Source: Ichthyophonus hoferi (lineage: Eukaryota > Opisthokonta > Ichthyosporea > Ichthyophonida > Ichthyophonidae). Taken from it: 63,788 bases of DNA. The notes below the pieces were generated by a model that was not told where the DNA came from, did no database searches, and saw only the letters and a list, made by a program, of their open reading frames with translations. Each line of letters begins with the position of its first letter. The stretch's first letter is position 1. Shown here in pieces: positions 27,170 to 42,246 of the stretch. Where the stretch lies: assembly GCA_002751075.1 (NCBI GenBank), contig NAOQ01000121.1:1701-65488 (forward strand), in the 5' to 3' direction. Both the position numbers and the translations under genes were made by a program.

Positions 27170-30100
27170 CAAAACAGAGTAGCATATGGCCTAGTTGTAT
27201 TGGTACTTACTCGTTTCCTTTATATTTGGATGCGTATGCTTAGAGGCGCACATACCATATGCCCATGTATAGACCATATCAGAATAATTATTCATTGGCT
27301 TATTTCTATAATAGGTACATTTATATTGCCTTATAAGGTCATATATTTTTCTCTACACACACAAATATGCTTACGCAATTACGCACACATACGCACATAA
27401 ACATACACCTACCTATGTGCATATATACACAGGCACATACAGAAGAGAAGTGTATTGTATACATGGCTACTTGTGCCAGTGTTGAATTTCACTCGCTTGC
27501 CTTGGAATCTGTTGCAGCTTTAAAGGGGATAAACCTGCTGTCACTCCATGGAAAAATGGTTCCCAAGAGACGAACATTGACATTTGATAGGTTTAAAACC
27601 ATGTAGGTGATGTTATATGGGTCGTTTATTATTGGTTGATGTTATCTGTGATTTTGTGGCTTTATTGGTATATTATATTATCACATACATACATGCATAC
27701 ATACATATATACATACACTTTCTTAATCTACATCTATTATCATTTCATCTCTTTCCTACCCCTTTTTACTCTCTTCCCCCAGTTTGGAGGTTTCACACCT
27801 TGTGCGTACAGTATAATAACCACTATACCTTTAATGACCAATTGGTCATATTAATATCATTACCATCAATAGCAGATCAGATCTAGAGAGTCACGAGTAA
27901 ATAAATATTAATAAAAAAACGCTGGTGATTGAGAAAAAGGGCAATAAGCTATACGCGGAGTTTTACTTTACTGATCAAATTACAGGACAGGAGGGGTTTT
28001 ATTATGCACAGACGTTGCAGCCCGAGGCTTGGACATGCCTGATGTATCCTGGGTAGTTCAGTACGACCCCCCCCAGGACCCTGCTGCATTCGGTATGTAG
28101 TTTCCCTCCTTCCACCCCCTCTCTTCTCCACCCCACCCCCCTTGGTATGGATTGGTTTGCTTCCTCTCATTGCAGCGTAGATGAATAGGCATAGGATTAG
28201 AACTATTTTATGTATTAAAGTATTAATACCTTGTTATACAATTAAGCTTTAGAATGTTTTCCCTTCCCAGTCTTTACATTAATGACTCAAATTAATGAAC
28301 AATAATTGTATATTCTAGTCTAAGTGTGGCTATGCTATTTAGTAGTAAGCGCATTGAATCAAATTGATACCTGCATCTATATGTCTATCTATTTATACCT
28401 GTTCCCATTTGGCACCCTGCCATTGAGCTCATGTCACTGTTTCCCTGACAAGTTACCTAACCAATCATTCCATTCTCAGTGCATCGCTGCGGTAGAACGG
28501 CCAGATTAGGGCGAGAGGGAAGTGCTGTGGTATTTTTAGCTCCCCTTGAAGAGAGTTATGTGGATTTCTTAGCCATGCGTAAGGTAGGCACTATATACTG
28601 AGTGACTGTCTAATGACACCAGTGACAGCCAATTGTGTGCGTTACACGACTAATTACTAATTATTCATGTCCACTCAGGTCCCCGTGGTTCAAATGGAAT
28701 GTTTAGAGAATACTCTTGATGTCTTCCATGCTGTCAGGTACTATGTCTCTATGCTTCTATACTTACATCCTTCTCTACTCGTATGCTTTTATATTGTATA
28801 CCTCTGTATGTCTCCATAAAGTATTTTGCGCTCCCTCTTTCCACACTCTCTCTAATACTTTGGCTGCTACTCGAAGGCTATGTTTTACCTTTTTCTTTTT
28901 CGAACTATAGAAAGTTAAACTCGTTTTATTCTGTTATTAAACCCACAGACCTACTCTAAATTAACATGTTTTACCATATTCTTTTATCTAACACGGGTTT
29001 ATTCTCCTTTCCTTCTACCACACCACACAACTCTTTCTCTATCTTATTTCCTCACTTATTATTGCCTGTTATTGTATACAAATATACATACATACATATA
29101 TACATAAATATATTACACACCACAGGGCGGCCGCTACAAAAGATCGGGCACTATTTGAAAAGGCAAACATTGCCTTTGTTTCTTTTGTCCGTGCGTATAA
29201 GGAACATAGATGTAACTTAATCTTCAGACTTAAGGTACCATGAACCACCGACTATCAATCTATATCTCTACAATGTATGTTGTCCTATGTTATTCTCCCA
29301 TTAAATATAGTACCAATGTACTTTGCTGGTATACATGATCGCTTTTTAATTTACATATGTTTATATGAACCAATAAAATTATACTATGAATATGAAGGTA
29401 GTAATTCAATGGCATCACAGGATTTGGACATGAGCCAATTAGCAAAGGCTTTTGCTTTGCTATCTCTTCCCAAAATGCCGGAGTTGAAGAATGTAAAGGT
29501 AGAGATAGAGGCATGCGAGATAGACCTAGCCAGGTAAGAGGTCATACGGAGAGAGAGATAGAGAAATGGATATACAGGGGAAATAGTTATAGTGTATATA
29601 CCTCTGGCTTGGGTCTAGATACACTTTATTGCTGCTTTTCTATGCATATATATATATATATTACATTAATACTTTAAATGGTATCATATAATCGGCGTGC
29701 CAAAATGTTTCAAAATTAAAAGCTCTATGAAACTTGGAACAGAAAGTGTAGTATAATAAATATAATTTAACAAGTAATGAATTTAATATTACGAGGCTGT
29801 ATTTCCAGTTACGTTAATAAGTATTCTATGCTGTAGTATTGAATAGATTAAATAAGAAATGTAATAATATTAGTCTAAATAATAGTTCATTCATTCACGT
29901 GTTCCTATAGATGATTGGCTATCATTGTTTTTTCAACCATTATATACCTTTCTAAATGTCTGAGTGCGCCAATTATAATCGTAAATATCTCACTCTCTAC
30001 ACCCCCCTACAGTATCCCATACAAAGATAAAGCTCGTGAAAAGCAAAGACAAGTTAGTATTGCTAAGGCAGCCGAAGAAGAGCCAAAGAAAAGAAAGAAG

Positions 30101-31026
30101 AGAGTTATAACAGAGGCCTGGTCTAAACAGAAAGAGCAGAAGGTCTGTGTGTAGATATATATGTACTATGTATATGTGTGCATAGAAAGCAGCCTAACAT
30201 TTCCCAATAGTGCTAAACTGAATAGATCTTGTCCTCTTACCCATTAATATTATTTACATATACAAGTTGTACATGAATATCTTCAAAAGTCATAATGGTT
30301 CTTGAAATTCTGAAACCAAAAATGCCCTCTCTAGCGAACTGGCAGCCAGGGTTTATAAAAAGAATAACTGAAGTCATGAAACGAAGCGATCACCTCTTGG
30401 CATTATAGATATCATAATAACTAATATTATACTACACTCCCCAATACTGAACCACCCTTACTAATGCTATACCATACTAACTATAGGAAAAACGTGAGTT
30501 AAGGCGAGAGAAAAAGGATCGTAAACGAGATTATGAGGGAAGAATGAGACAGTTGAAGGAGAAGGAAGAGGCCGAGGCAGACGGACAAGGACAGGGAGAG
30601 GATGAGAAAGAGGAGGATGATGATTGGAAGGAATTGCAGGAGGAGAAAAGATTAAAGAAAAAACTAAAAACTGTACGTTGAGATTGTACTGTTATTGCTC
30701 ATGTTTAACTTGTTTGGGTTGTCTACCCACGTATATATATCCTACCTATCCACCTATTCTACCTAACTCATCATAATTATATTCAACCTTTCTCGTTTGA
30801 AACCAACATTATATTATGCCATATCACACTCTAGCCTATCCTATCATATCATATGCTATATTTTATCCTATGATATCCTATTATATCTTATCCTATCACA
30901 TCTAACCCATTTATCTTTTTCCACTGTACCCATTGCATTACCAACCTAACCTACACTCTTTCCCAGGGTAAGAGCAGTAAAGACGACTTTGACATGGAAC
31001 AAGATAGCGGGTCAGATAGTGAATAA
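24590..31026 (+). CDS. DDX55: DDX55/Spb4 DEAD-box RNA helicase, complete
   Basis: ATP-dependent RNA helicase of the nucleolus that acts in maturation of the large ribosomal subunit. Fourteen exons: 24590-24739, 25624-25885, 26198-26325, 26579-26678, 26946-27100, 27433-27602, 27986-28092, 28480-28583, 28679-28737, 29126-29234, 29421-29533, 30013-30142, 30487-30672, 30967-31026. They sum to 1833 nt, 610 codons plus stop (human about 600). Motifs in order: Q-motif region [10 protein letters not shown] (about 38-47), AVTGSGKT (56-63), PTRELA (93-98), TPGR (144-147), DEAD (169-172), SAT (200-202), TDVAARGLD (330-338), HRCGRTAR (359-366). The family-specific tail follows: [17 protein letters not shown] text as [39 protein letters not shown] and a charged Lys/Glu end. 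All exon phases agree. The 3' end converges on ZWILCH, 1036 bp away. Confidence 0.96.
30835..30903 (+). repeat. TATCC/TATCA pentamer array in the last DDX55 intron
   Basis: About 70 bp of ATCCT, ATCAT and TATCC pentamers, the same word family as the larger array in the KNTC1 intron at 3780-4260. Confidence 0.8.
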
Positions 31027-32062
31027 GCTCTTCAAAAATATCTGAGCCAATCAACAAATAGATGTATCACCATTGATACGAGAGGATAGTGTCGTGTACT
31101 ATTATGGCACACTTACACACCGTTACATAGACATATAGAGAAGAAGATCCTTTATGTTGGGTCTAGAAAACGTAGTTTCTTTTGACTTTACTATTTGTAT
31201 AACAAGAGTTAATGAATGATATAGGTGCGTTAAGATCCAATACATGGTTGCTGGTCAATCGTGTGTAATACCAATCAGTGATGTTAAAATCACTACGATG
31301 CCTGACAAGTAGATTAAACTGTGATTTTTACATATTAGCCAATAGTTAGCGCCCTCGAATAACTGATCGGCGCTGTGCCGTGTAGAGATAGATTTTTTGA
31401 TTGGCTGGATTGGGATCGTCGGTAAGGGTGTCTGTATATGTGGGTGATCAGGACATGTGATAAATAGCCAATGATAGGAATGTAATTACAGTCTATCAAT
31501 AGCAGAAACACCACACAAACCTCCTTATGTGCCATATGAAGTATGATGGTTACACCTACAGGCTATTATAGCATCGCTCTTTACTCTACTACCCAATCTC
31601 CCACTATATACCACAATAGCTGCAACCCTTTCCCTATCTCCAAGAGAAAACCTATTATCCCAGTAGATTATCCCGATAAAGGGAGGTTATTTAATAAATA
31701 ATAACAATAATAATACGAACACTACTACAAATAATAACAACGACAGGATTGCCTTCTACAATTATCTCTTGACCTTATCCTGGGCCAAAAATGAATGATT
31801 AAAAATGTGTGATTATTATCTGCAGTAACTTATAAATTCTACATTTAATGAAATTTTAATCAATGTCATCCAATATAATGCAATAGTAGAAAAAGTTTCC
31901 AACTTGATTGGGTCTAAATAAATCAAGCATTTAAAACAAGCCAATAAAATTACAATTTATATAAAAGTGGGTTGTGATACAATAACTACACATTTTATAG
32001 AGTAAAAGGATGTTGAGGGATGAATTGTGCGATTATAATTCAATTAAACTGTAAATATAAGA
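31027..32062. other. Convergent DDX55-ZWILCH intergenic region
   Basis: No gene seen. The first 540 bp hold seven CCAAT/ATTGG words (31021-31560). A 66-codon minus-strand frame at 31335-31535 has no homology that I recognise. Confidence 0.5.
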
Positions 32063-34746
32063 TTATGAACGAGAAACGACTACCCACTGAACTTAAAGAA
32101 TATATATATATGCGGACGAAGCATACCGTTATTGAAGGAGGTATTTTGTGTAGGCATACTGAATAAGGGGGAGGTGCTGAAAATAGCCTGGTGCACTGGG
32201 GTGGTCATCTCAGGAGGACCAGAGCTATTAGGAGAGGGAAAGAACGAAAGAGAGAGAGAGAGAGTAAGCAGGATGTGATTACACATATATATATATATTA
32301 CGTATGTGTACTTGTGTGTGTGTGCGTGTAAAGCAATGTGTCGAACCTTCGAAGTGGATAGTAGATATGGATCAATGGGGAAGAGGTAAGAGAAATGGAA
32401 TCCTAGTGTCATAGTACCAAGAGTTCGATATCGATAACGACAAATAATTAAGGAAGTAGTAGTGAAATAACCATATAGATTACTACTGCTAAAGAGAAAC
32501 AAAACAAAACAAAACAAAACAGAACAAAATTATAATTGCGACTAAAATGAAAATACAAAAAGAAATGAAAATTAAACTTAAATCAATGCAGTGCTTGGTT
32601 AGTATGTATACAAACATCTCTGCCTACATATATATCAAGACTAACAATGTGAATACAGTGAGTGTATTTAACTACTGAAGGCAAAAGGAGAACAGAGACG
32701 GGAGTGAAGATAAACAGAAAGGTAATAATACCGCACATGGTTATTAAGAAATAGAATATTGTTAGTCCAGTCATAACACATACACATACACAGCTATGTT
32801 TTTACCATATTATGCCTATGTAAGTTAATTTGTGCCTCTGACCCTATACCCATTTCACAAGCACATGATATATAGGTAACATATGCTACTCCCTATGGGT
32901 CCCATTTTCTGATACAGTTATAAACATGTTGATGTAGGACTATGTTATTCTATCTAGCTAATAATATAGTAGATCGGTTAGCACGCATATGATTGTTAGA
33001 GCCATTGGCATCTTCTCTTCTAATATAAATACGTACATATTCATGTATCCAATAAAATAATCGAATTATAAAGGCTTCAATCTGTGCAGAATATCTAAAA
33101 TAGTTCTACTTATGTACATAATAAAACATACTATTAATAAGTACTCTAATTTCAAACAAACCAATCGGCTAGTTTAATTATATGCATGCCTATCAGTGCA
33201 AATCAATAATTATAAGCATACAGGTTCATTAGATATATATATAGATGTATATATACACATATACACCAATCCACAACCTAATAATATAACTACCTTAGAG
33301 AAAGGATCCAATGACGTAGGTTTAGTCTGCGATCGGTGAAGGGGATGGGGGAGAGGAGAGGGATAAACATGAGAGATAGTAGTAAGATATCAAACTAAAA
33401 TTACCTGTAGAACCAGCAACATACTCATAGTAACCCAAGCCTGTTTATATTTATCTTACAAATCAATATACGTTTAAATTAAATAGATTGTTTTATACAT
33501 GGTATACTACCTTCTAATCATCTCTCTTCTCCTAAATTTAAATCATACAAGATCAAAAAATAATATACTCCTCGTAATAGGTGCGCTTTGTATACAATAC
33601 AAGGTATAACCTTAGCCAATGAACACTAAGAAGGTGAACTAATCGAAGTAAAGTTAACAGTATATTAACTATATCAGTCTGAACTACCATCATTACACGC
33701 TCTCTCTATCTCTATGTTAATAACGGTTGGCTCATGCTCCACCTCTCTCTCTTCCTTTTCTTATCTGTGCAAAACACTACACAAGGTATAAATAACACGA
33801 ATAACTAGATCACAATACAATAATTAATGAGAAAATTAATGAGATAGCTACTACACAGGGCATAAATAACACTGTGCAATACAATACATACACTGTACAC
33901 ATTGATCGGATCTCAGCTATAGAGGAAGCAGACGATGGGAGAGGGACTGAGAACACAGGAACAGATGTGCTATCGTGTTCACGATAGTAAAGGAGAGCCG
34001 TGCACAGGATACTGCAAAGACTCTCGGTTGGCATGGCAACCGCTATGTGTAAAGAAAAATAGAGAGGAGTAAGGTTGAGGGTATAGGGTATAATTGACTA
34101 CGGTATTAGATAAACTCCTTGAACTATAGTATGTTGATTAGTAGTTGATTGGTAGTTCATAGGATAAGATACTAGGGAACCAATACAATATACGACATGA
34201 CGTAATGAGGAGGCCACTTGCATACAATATATTATCTGAATATCATATTTGAGCTAACAGCTAACCAGGTCTGCTCAATGTCCCTAATTGAGGTCATTTT
34301 CGAAATACTACCAAATTATTTGTCAATAAATTGTTTACAGTACTACAAGTGTACATACACATTTATCATATACTGTATTAGTATTTTAAAATTATAATAG
34401 AATTCATACATGAAAGTACTGTTGCTATTGTAATAAAAATTGTACCCCTATAGAGAGATCTAATATTTGATTGAACTACACTATCCTTACCATATTTGGT
34501 AGCCAATAATTCCAGCACACATAGCAATCTCTTTAATCCGTCATATTGTACGGCCAATGAATCAGTGGGGTTCATGTAGGGTTCCTTATAAGGAAGTATT
34601 GTTAGATAAATGTAGTAATAGAGCTCGACAGACAGCCAAGAAGGAGATACTAAAAGCACTGAATAACAATAGTTAATATAGAAACATAGTCTATTATAAT
34701 AATAGAGGTATTATACATGCAAAAAAAGTGTATGGGTTAGGGAAGA

Positions 34747-34824
<78 letters not shown>

Positions 34825-35553
34825 NNNNNNNNNNNNNNNNNNNNNNNNNNNNNNNNNNNNNNNNNNNNNNNNNNNNNNNNNNNNNNNNNNNNNNNNNNNN
34901 NNNNNNNNNNNNNNNNNNNNNNNNNNNNNNNNNNNNNNNNNNNNNNNNNNNNNNNNNNNNNNNNNNNNNNNNNNNNNNNNNNNNNNNNNNNNNNNNNNNN
35001 NNNNNNNNNNNNNNNNNNNNNNNNNNNNNNNNNNNNNNNNNNNNNNNNNNNNNNNNNNNNNNNNNNNNNNNNNNNNNNNNNNNNNNNNNNNNNNNNNNNN
35101 NNNNNNNNNNNNNNNNNNNNNNNNNNNNNNNNNNNNNNNNNNNNNNNNNNNNNNNNNNNNNNNNNNNNNNNNNNNNNNNNNNNNNNNNNNNNNNNNNNNN
35201 NNNNNNNNNNNNNNNNNNNNNNNNNNNNNNNNNNNNNNNNNNNNNNNNNNNNNNNNNNNNNNNNNNNNNNNNNNNNNNNNNNNNNNNNNNNNNNNNNNNN
35301 NNNNNNNNNNNNNNNNNNNNNNNNNNNNNNNNNNNNNNNNNNNNNNNNNNNNNNNNNNNNNNNNNNNNNNNNNNNNNNNNNNNNNNNNNNNNNNNNNNNN
35401 NNNNNNNNNNNNNNNNNNNNNNNNNNNNNNNNNNNNNNNNNNNNNNNNNNNNNNNNNNNNNNNNNNNNNNNNNNNNNNNNNNNNNNNNNNNNNNNNNNNN
35501 NNNNNNNNNNNNNNNNNNNNNNNNNNNNNNNNNNNNNNNNNNNNNNNNNNNNN

Positions 35554-35617
<64 letters not shown>

Positions 35618-38600
35618 GTAATAATATAATCAGTATTAGAATAAACTATATACAGAGCGATAATGGGATGGAACAAGGAAAGCAAATGTCAAAAAAAAGC
35701 AACAAGGTTAATGTAAAGTGTAGTTAAATTACCAAGGATGCCCCTGTAGCCATATCTTCCACTACCATTGAACGAAGGTGCGTAGAAGATAAAGAAAGCA
35801 AGATAGAGAAATATATAGGTAGATAGGTAGGTAGATAGGCAGATAGATAGATAGGTAGATAGATGGGTAGATAGGTAGGTAGGTAGGTAGGTAGGTAAGT
35901 AAATAGATATATAGATAGATAGGTAGACAGGTAGACAGGTAGATAGGTAGATCGGTAAATAGATAGATAGATAGATAGGTAGATAGATAAGTAGATAAAT
36001 ATATGGATGGATAGATAAAGAAATTATAAGATAAACGGTAAGAGAGTAGAAGAAAACGGTAGAAAGAAAAGAGAAAAAGAAAGATAACATATGAAAAAAA
36101 AACAGGTAACAGGAAGAGATATAGGCATATAGCATTTAGATAACAAGAGAAAAATAAGGTATGAGATAGAGAGAGAGTAGGAGAAGTTGGAGGGTCAGAA
36201 TATAATCCATGACGTCACAAGCTATCAATCAAGGTCACGTGACCATCTATTTCATTACTAGATATTTATATCTGTCCTAGGTTGTATATGTTATACCTCT
36301 ATGAAGTAGATTTATGTTGTTGGTTGGGTCACCACACTCTCCTCATATATCCTATATACCCTGTATACTCTATATACCCTATATACCCTGTATACTCTAT
36401 ATACCCTATATACCCTGTATACTCTATATACCCTGTATACTCTATATACTCTATATACTTTATATACCGTATATACTCTATATACCCTATATACTCTATA
36501 TACTCTATATACTCTATGTACTCTATATACCGTATATACTCTATATACTCTATATACTCTATATACCTTATATATCCTATATATTCTATACACTCTATAT
36601 ACTCTATATACCCTGTATACTCTATCTACCCTCTATAGCCCCTATAACACACACCTAGGAAATAGTGCATAAAATCCCTCTGTAACTTATCCAGCCCTAT
36701 TTCCACCAAGGTCCTGTGAAACACCTTCCTAATTAGTTTCATTGAATAGCTTTACGCTATATACACACACCATCTTTTCATTACCAATACAAAGTAGAGC
36801 ATACGCTAACAGCTAAATATCATTGGTCAAGAGAATTGTCAGTAGATGTTAAAAATATTTCAAAATTATATTACATTATTTTTTACAAATTAAAAATTAA
36901 GCATATGCTCCTATAGGTTCCTTAATTGCATAAACATTAGTTCAGATAATTGATAATTGGTCAGATGAGCAATAAAAGAATAGACACAACTTCCAGACAA
37001 TCCAATATAATCCAACCAAACTATTATATTAAATAACTTTAAAACAAAACCAATATAATCCTTCATTTCTTCTTTTATTTAACAACAAATATACATCAAT
37101 TTGTGATTATTTATGATTAAAAGAGGCACCAGTAAAAGAAACTCAATAGCTATAACACGAAGAATGCATCAGATCGATTCAAATAGATGCAAGTCCTTAT
37201 ATATAAAGTAGTGTGTGTATGATAGGTGTGTAGACATCCTCTATAAAATACATTAGGATAGAGCAGTCAGTTAAATATACGGTGTTAAGAAAATATATAT
37301 ATGTGAACAAATAGAAATAGGATAGTCGTAAAGGATTACCTACAAAGCTAATAGTAAATATAATATATAGGGTATAATACAGGATAGGATATAGTATGTA
37401 ATGAGATATATAGGATAGGATAGGATAGGATAGGATATGCATATAGTATATGATATAAGACATAATATATAGCATGGTATATAGTATGATATATGGTATG
37501 AGATAGTATGACATTTAGTATATAGTATGATATATGGTATGAGATATAGTATGACATTTAGTATATAGTGTGGTATAGGATGAGATATAGTATATAGCAT
37601 GATATATAGCATAGTATATACCTAACACTATTCTCGGTTGTCAGGCATAACTGGAAGTCATTGGATATTGTCTGCCGTCTGTGATTGGGCAATAAACTCA
37701 ACTTAAAATATCCATCAATTAAGCCTTAGTATATTAGTATATAAATAATAATAAATGACTATGAATAACATTTGCATGTCAGTAAGTTTGCATTACTGCG
37801 CTAATGGCTTTACAACATGTAACCCACGTGCATCCTATAGTGTCCAAAGGACAGCCAATTAGAACTATGCATTAAATTATTAAATAAAAGTGTGATGGTA
37901 CATATAGGAGAGAGGGAGAAAAGTAGAAGAAACAAGAAATAGATAATAGAAAGATATACATGTAATGTGACGGATAGAGAGGGGTACATAGAGAGAGAGA
38001 TAACTATAGAGGGAGATAAGGAAATAGAGATCGAGAGAGAGATAGGTATACCCTCGGATGTCATCCTGGTGTAGACGATTGAGTCGATTGACCATAGTTG
38101 CTAAAGGGCTACGGTTAGCTTTGTTCACCTAAGGGAAATAAATAATAGGAGAAGAAATTAAATATATATATAGACAGATGGGAATAGAATAGAATAGAAT
38201 CACATACACACATATCTATATAATAATATAATAATAATAAACCCCACAATGAGAATGTGAGTGGATATACATGGAAAATATAAGAGTTCATATCTATACT
38301 AAATAATCGAAGATGTAGACTGGATAATATTGACCAATAAACGTGGTATGTAGGGTAGTAGGGCCAATCAGGAAAAGACTAACCGTTGCCATTAGTTTCC
38401 CGTTAACCAGATTTTCGAATACCACCTTGAGCAAAACACCTAATTGCTCCACCCCATTGGTCCCTGAATAATTAAATGTTTAATACGTTAGATAGAAAAT
38501 TTTTATGTAAAACTACCATGATGTATATACATATGTATTGTCATAAAGATATATATATATATATGATGAGAGCGGGGTATATGAGGAGTAACTTACTATC

Positions 38601-40689
38601 GTATATGTTTGTATAGAATGTAACACTGTCATATACAACTACGAGATTTATAAATTAAATGTGGTATTTGATACAAGAAGTACATAAATAAATACGCAAT
38701 AGAATTTATTGCAATAGTATAATACCATATTCTAGTAATATGTTAAATAAATAAACTACTTATTTTGTTTCAACTATTATATTCATCCAAACAAGGGTTG
38801 TCTGCGTCATATAAGGTATATAAATATATGTAGGAGGTGGGGGTGGGGAAGAGAAACAAAGAGGGATAGAGAAAGACATATATAGAAAAATACACAGTAC
38901 ATAGCCACGGAGATATATACATATGCATACATAAAGCAACAACTGCTAGTACAAATCTACTCTACCATAAGTGCACAAGAGAGAAGAGAAAAGAGGGAAT
39001 AAAGGTATTGCACGATAGATCAGTAGATATTAAAAGCAATAGTTGGTGCAAAGGTAACACCACAAAGAAGGAAAAAACAAAAGATAGGGTAGGCCAACAT
39101 ACTACATGCTAGCTGCCACAGTCTGTCTGTAAAGTCGAGACTAGAACGAGGTGGGAGAGAAGGTAGTAAGGGAGAGCAGGTTATTGTTTTACTATTCTCA
39201 CATACCATCGCATGATCCTGCAGTGTAATAGAATAATAGAATAATAGAATAGTAGTAAAATAAGAGAATAGTATAGTAGGATAATACGATGGTAGTGTGA
39301 TAGGGTAATGGTGTAATAAGGTAATAGTATAGTAATATACTAGAATAGTAGTATAATAGGATAGTGGGGTAATATATATATGCTTGGTTAATATCTGTGA
39401 TGTACTACGTATATGCAGATATAGAATATACTTTCGCTGAAACATTTAAAAGAATTAATTATGAAATATGTATGCTCCTCCCAATTAAACACAGAGATTA
39501 TGATTGGATGCCTTTATCTAGACTTGTTAATAATTTATTTTTCGGAATGTTTCATATTACTGGATGGATAACAAATAAGCCAATAAAAAGTAATTCTATG
39601 TAACTCGTTATCCGATAGCATTAACTATATTGTCAACAAATGGTCGAGATAGATATATAATTGGATGGGAATAGAACAGTTAAAAGAATGAAGCATAATG
39701 ATAGATAATAAATAATATAAATATATAGAGAGAAAAATAGCAACAATAGGCAGTGATTATATTAAAGATACATTATCTCCCTCTTTCTATTTAAGGCATT
39801 GATAGCAAAATATAGCATATAGATGTTAATATTTATTCAATTGACAGTATCATATATATATAGCCATCTCTCCCCCTTATGCATAAAGTACCATCTATAT
39901 ATTATATATATATCTCTCTCACCCACACATATAAAGTATGTATATATATATAATCTATATGCATCTCTAATACCCGTTTGTTTCAGCCAATATCCTCTCT
40001 CTCGTTCTCTCATACCATGACTAACTTTAACAATATATCTTCTTATCTCTGCATCATAAAACCCATATATACACACTATACATGCTACATACTATCTTAC
40101 CACCACACCACATACTACCCTACCATACACACCACAGTACTTAATACTAATCTCTGGGTACCCCTGAAAATAAGAATACGAATAAACATCATTATACACC
40201 TTCCTATCCACTTACCACCCGCCCACCCCGTCCATACCCCACAGCGGATTCAGTGGCCCAATCAGAGACAGCCTTCACCAAATCTTTATCACTTAAAGGA
40301 GAGAAAGGACCTTTGCCACAGGGCCAATCATTACCCCCCTCATTACATAATACTTTCACATATTCTCCTAACATTGAAACCTCGGCATATATTTCTCCTG
40401 TGATTGGCTGGTCAGGACCTGGTACGGCTTGTATTTTCTAGATACATGGGAGAGTGTAAGATATATATTGATTTAATGCTAGCTGGAATGTTTTATTGTC
40501 ATTTTTGGTTATGGCATCGTGGTTTTGGAGGAGTTATGAAGCCTTTATAATTAATTTATTACATATATTATATTATATATATTACACTTATTATAAATAC
40601 ATACCTTTTCAGTCTAATCAGCTATAACTGTTAATAAGCATCATATTATTGTCCATACATACAGATTCACTTACTCATATGCATAAGGA

Positions 40690-40720
<31 letters not shown>

Positions 40721-42211
40721 TCTATAATAGGCCTAACTACAACAATACTTACACGATCTACCATGGACCCAATATTCCTATAATCACACTTAAACACCCA
40801 CTGTAGCCTCACTCTATATCCCTCGACATACTAGCACAAAAGGAGAAAATAATAGACAACTAACCATAGATAAAAAGAAATAGAGAGATATATATACACT
40901 TTCAACACATAAAAATATTAAGAAACATAAATGTATGCATATATATAGACAGAGAGATGGATAGATAGATAAATAGGAAAATAGAGAGATAGATAAAATC
41001 CTACCAAAACAGAAACGGATGGAAAGCCAGGTGGAGCAAGGAAATGGCCAGGAGTATCCCACGAGAAGTCCACTGACACACCAGTAAGAGTGTATCTTTG
41101 TACTAAGGGCACACCTTGGCCTAGCAAGTCATAGCTGGCATTGGCTTGGATCTGGTTCATACGCCCAAATAGAGCTCAGTACAATATATACTAGTTTTAA
41201 TTTCAATAATATATAATTTATAAAATGTTAAGGCTATAATATGGACCCTAGTTGAGCTGACCCAAATCAACGACACAACCTAACTAAAATTAAGTAAATG
41301 GAATACAAAAGGTACTGAATTGTGTGGCAGACAGGTCTTTGTTTTGCACAACTTTAGATGTCAATGTATAATACATAGAAAAATATAGCTATACTATATT
41401 ACTATACTCCTAGAACTATACTATACTTTACTATAACAATTCATCATCCTGTTAATCTACAGTTACTTGGAATCCCTAGTAGATATTACAAAATTGCATA
41501 ATATGAGGATGCCATGATATACCCATGGGTGTGGTTATATTCAGCCAATGACAATGGTTATCAAGTACATTATTCAATAGTAATTGGTTAGAAATACATG
41601 TATTATGCCTATAGGGTACATTAATATTGGTATTAGTGTGTATTTATGAACCATCAAGAATTGGGTGTGACACGTATTGTTATAGGGTTATGACATAAAG
41701 GCATTGTACATGGCAAATGGTTAGTTGTGAGAACATATAGAGGTAGTTGATTGGCAGTAGGTCATATATAGTGAGGCCCAAAAAACCGCTTACATAGACT
41801 AAATAAACCAATTATAGTTCCTAGACAACTATATAGTACACAGGCTATAATATACACCAGAGAATACATATCTTCTGTAAGTCAACTATATCTAATTACA
41901 GTATATGGGTAAAAAAGAGACCATAGTGAACTAGAGGAAGGTGTGTGAACCAAGGAATATTATGAAAGACCACAGGCTGGGTATGTATGCGTATGACTAG
42001 GAGTGTTTTTACCTTTATTTTTTCAATATCGGTTTGACTTTGATAATGACGAATAAAGTCTGTCATATCAGGTACACGGCCGGTGGTATACTCTAATAGA
42101 GGGTGAGATTTAACTATAGAATTGTGATAGGTGGAGGTATACTAAAATAGGATAATTTTTAATATATAATGTGATAGGTAAAGTCGTACTATATAATTAT
42201 CATAATTTATG

Positions 42212-42246
<35 letters not shown>

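Larger units (their letters stand above)
32063..40830 (-). other. ZWILCH: ZWILCH exons, C-terminal half
   Basis: Exons: 40753-40830, 40216-40437, 39103-39217, 38384-38463, 38052-38128, then 34491-34584, 33901-34042, 33294-33326, 32127-32224 and 32063-32091. Tentative exons at about 37828-37864 and 37622-37678 do not join in phase. By comparison with human, about 45 residues belong between 38052 and 34584, so one exon may be mis-defined or missing. The donor GTAAGT at 40215 was preferred to GTATGG at 40237 because it keeps frame. Confidence 0.8.

Noticed and set aside
26702-27400. 232-codon frame in DDX55
   Set aside because: Only 26946-27100 is a helicase exon; the rest is intron read through and includes TA repeats.
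34711-35685. 324-codon frame
   Set aside because: Mostly N and poly-Ile from AAT repeats.
35689-36135. 148-codon minus frame with apparent membrane segments
   Set aside because: Most of it is translated GATA/GGTA repeat; the hydrophobicity comes from the repeat.
36282-36658. Three overlapping frames of 93-118 codons (IYSIYPIY and VYRVYRVY types)
   Set aside because: Products of the 8-bp minisatellite, open on both strands because the unit lacks stops.
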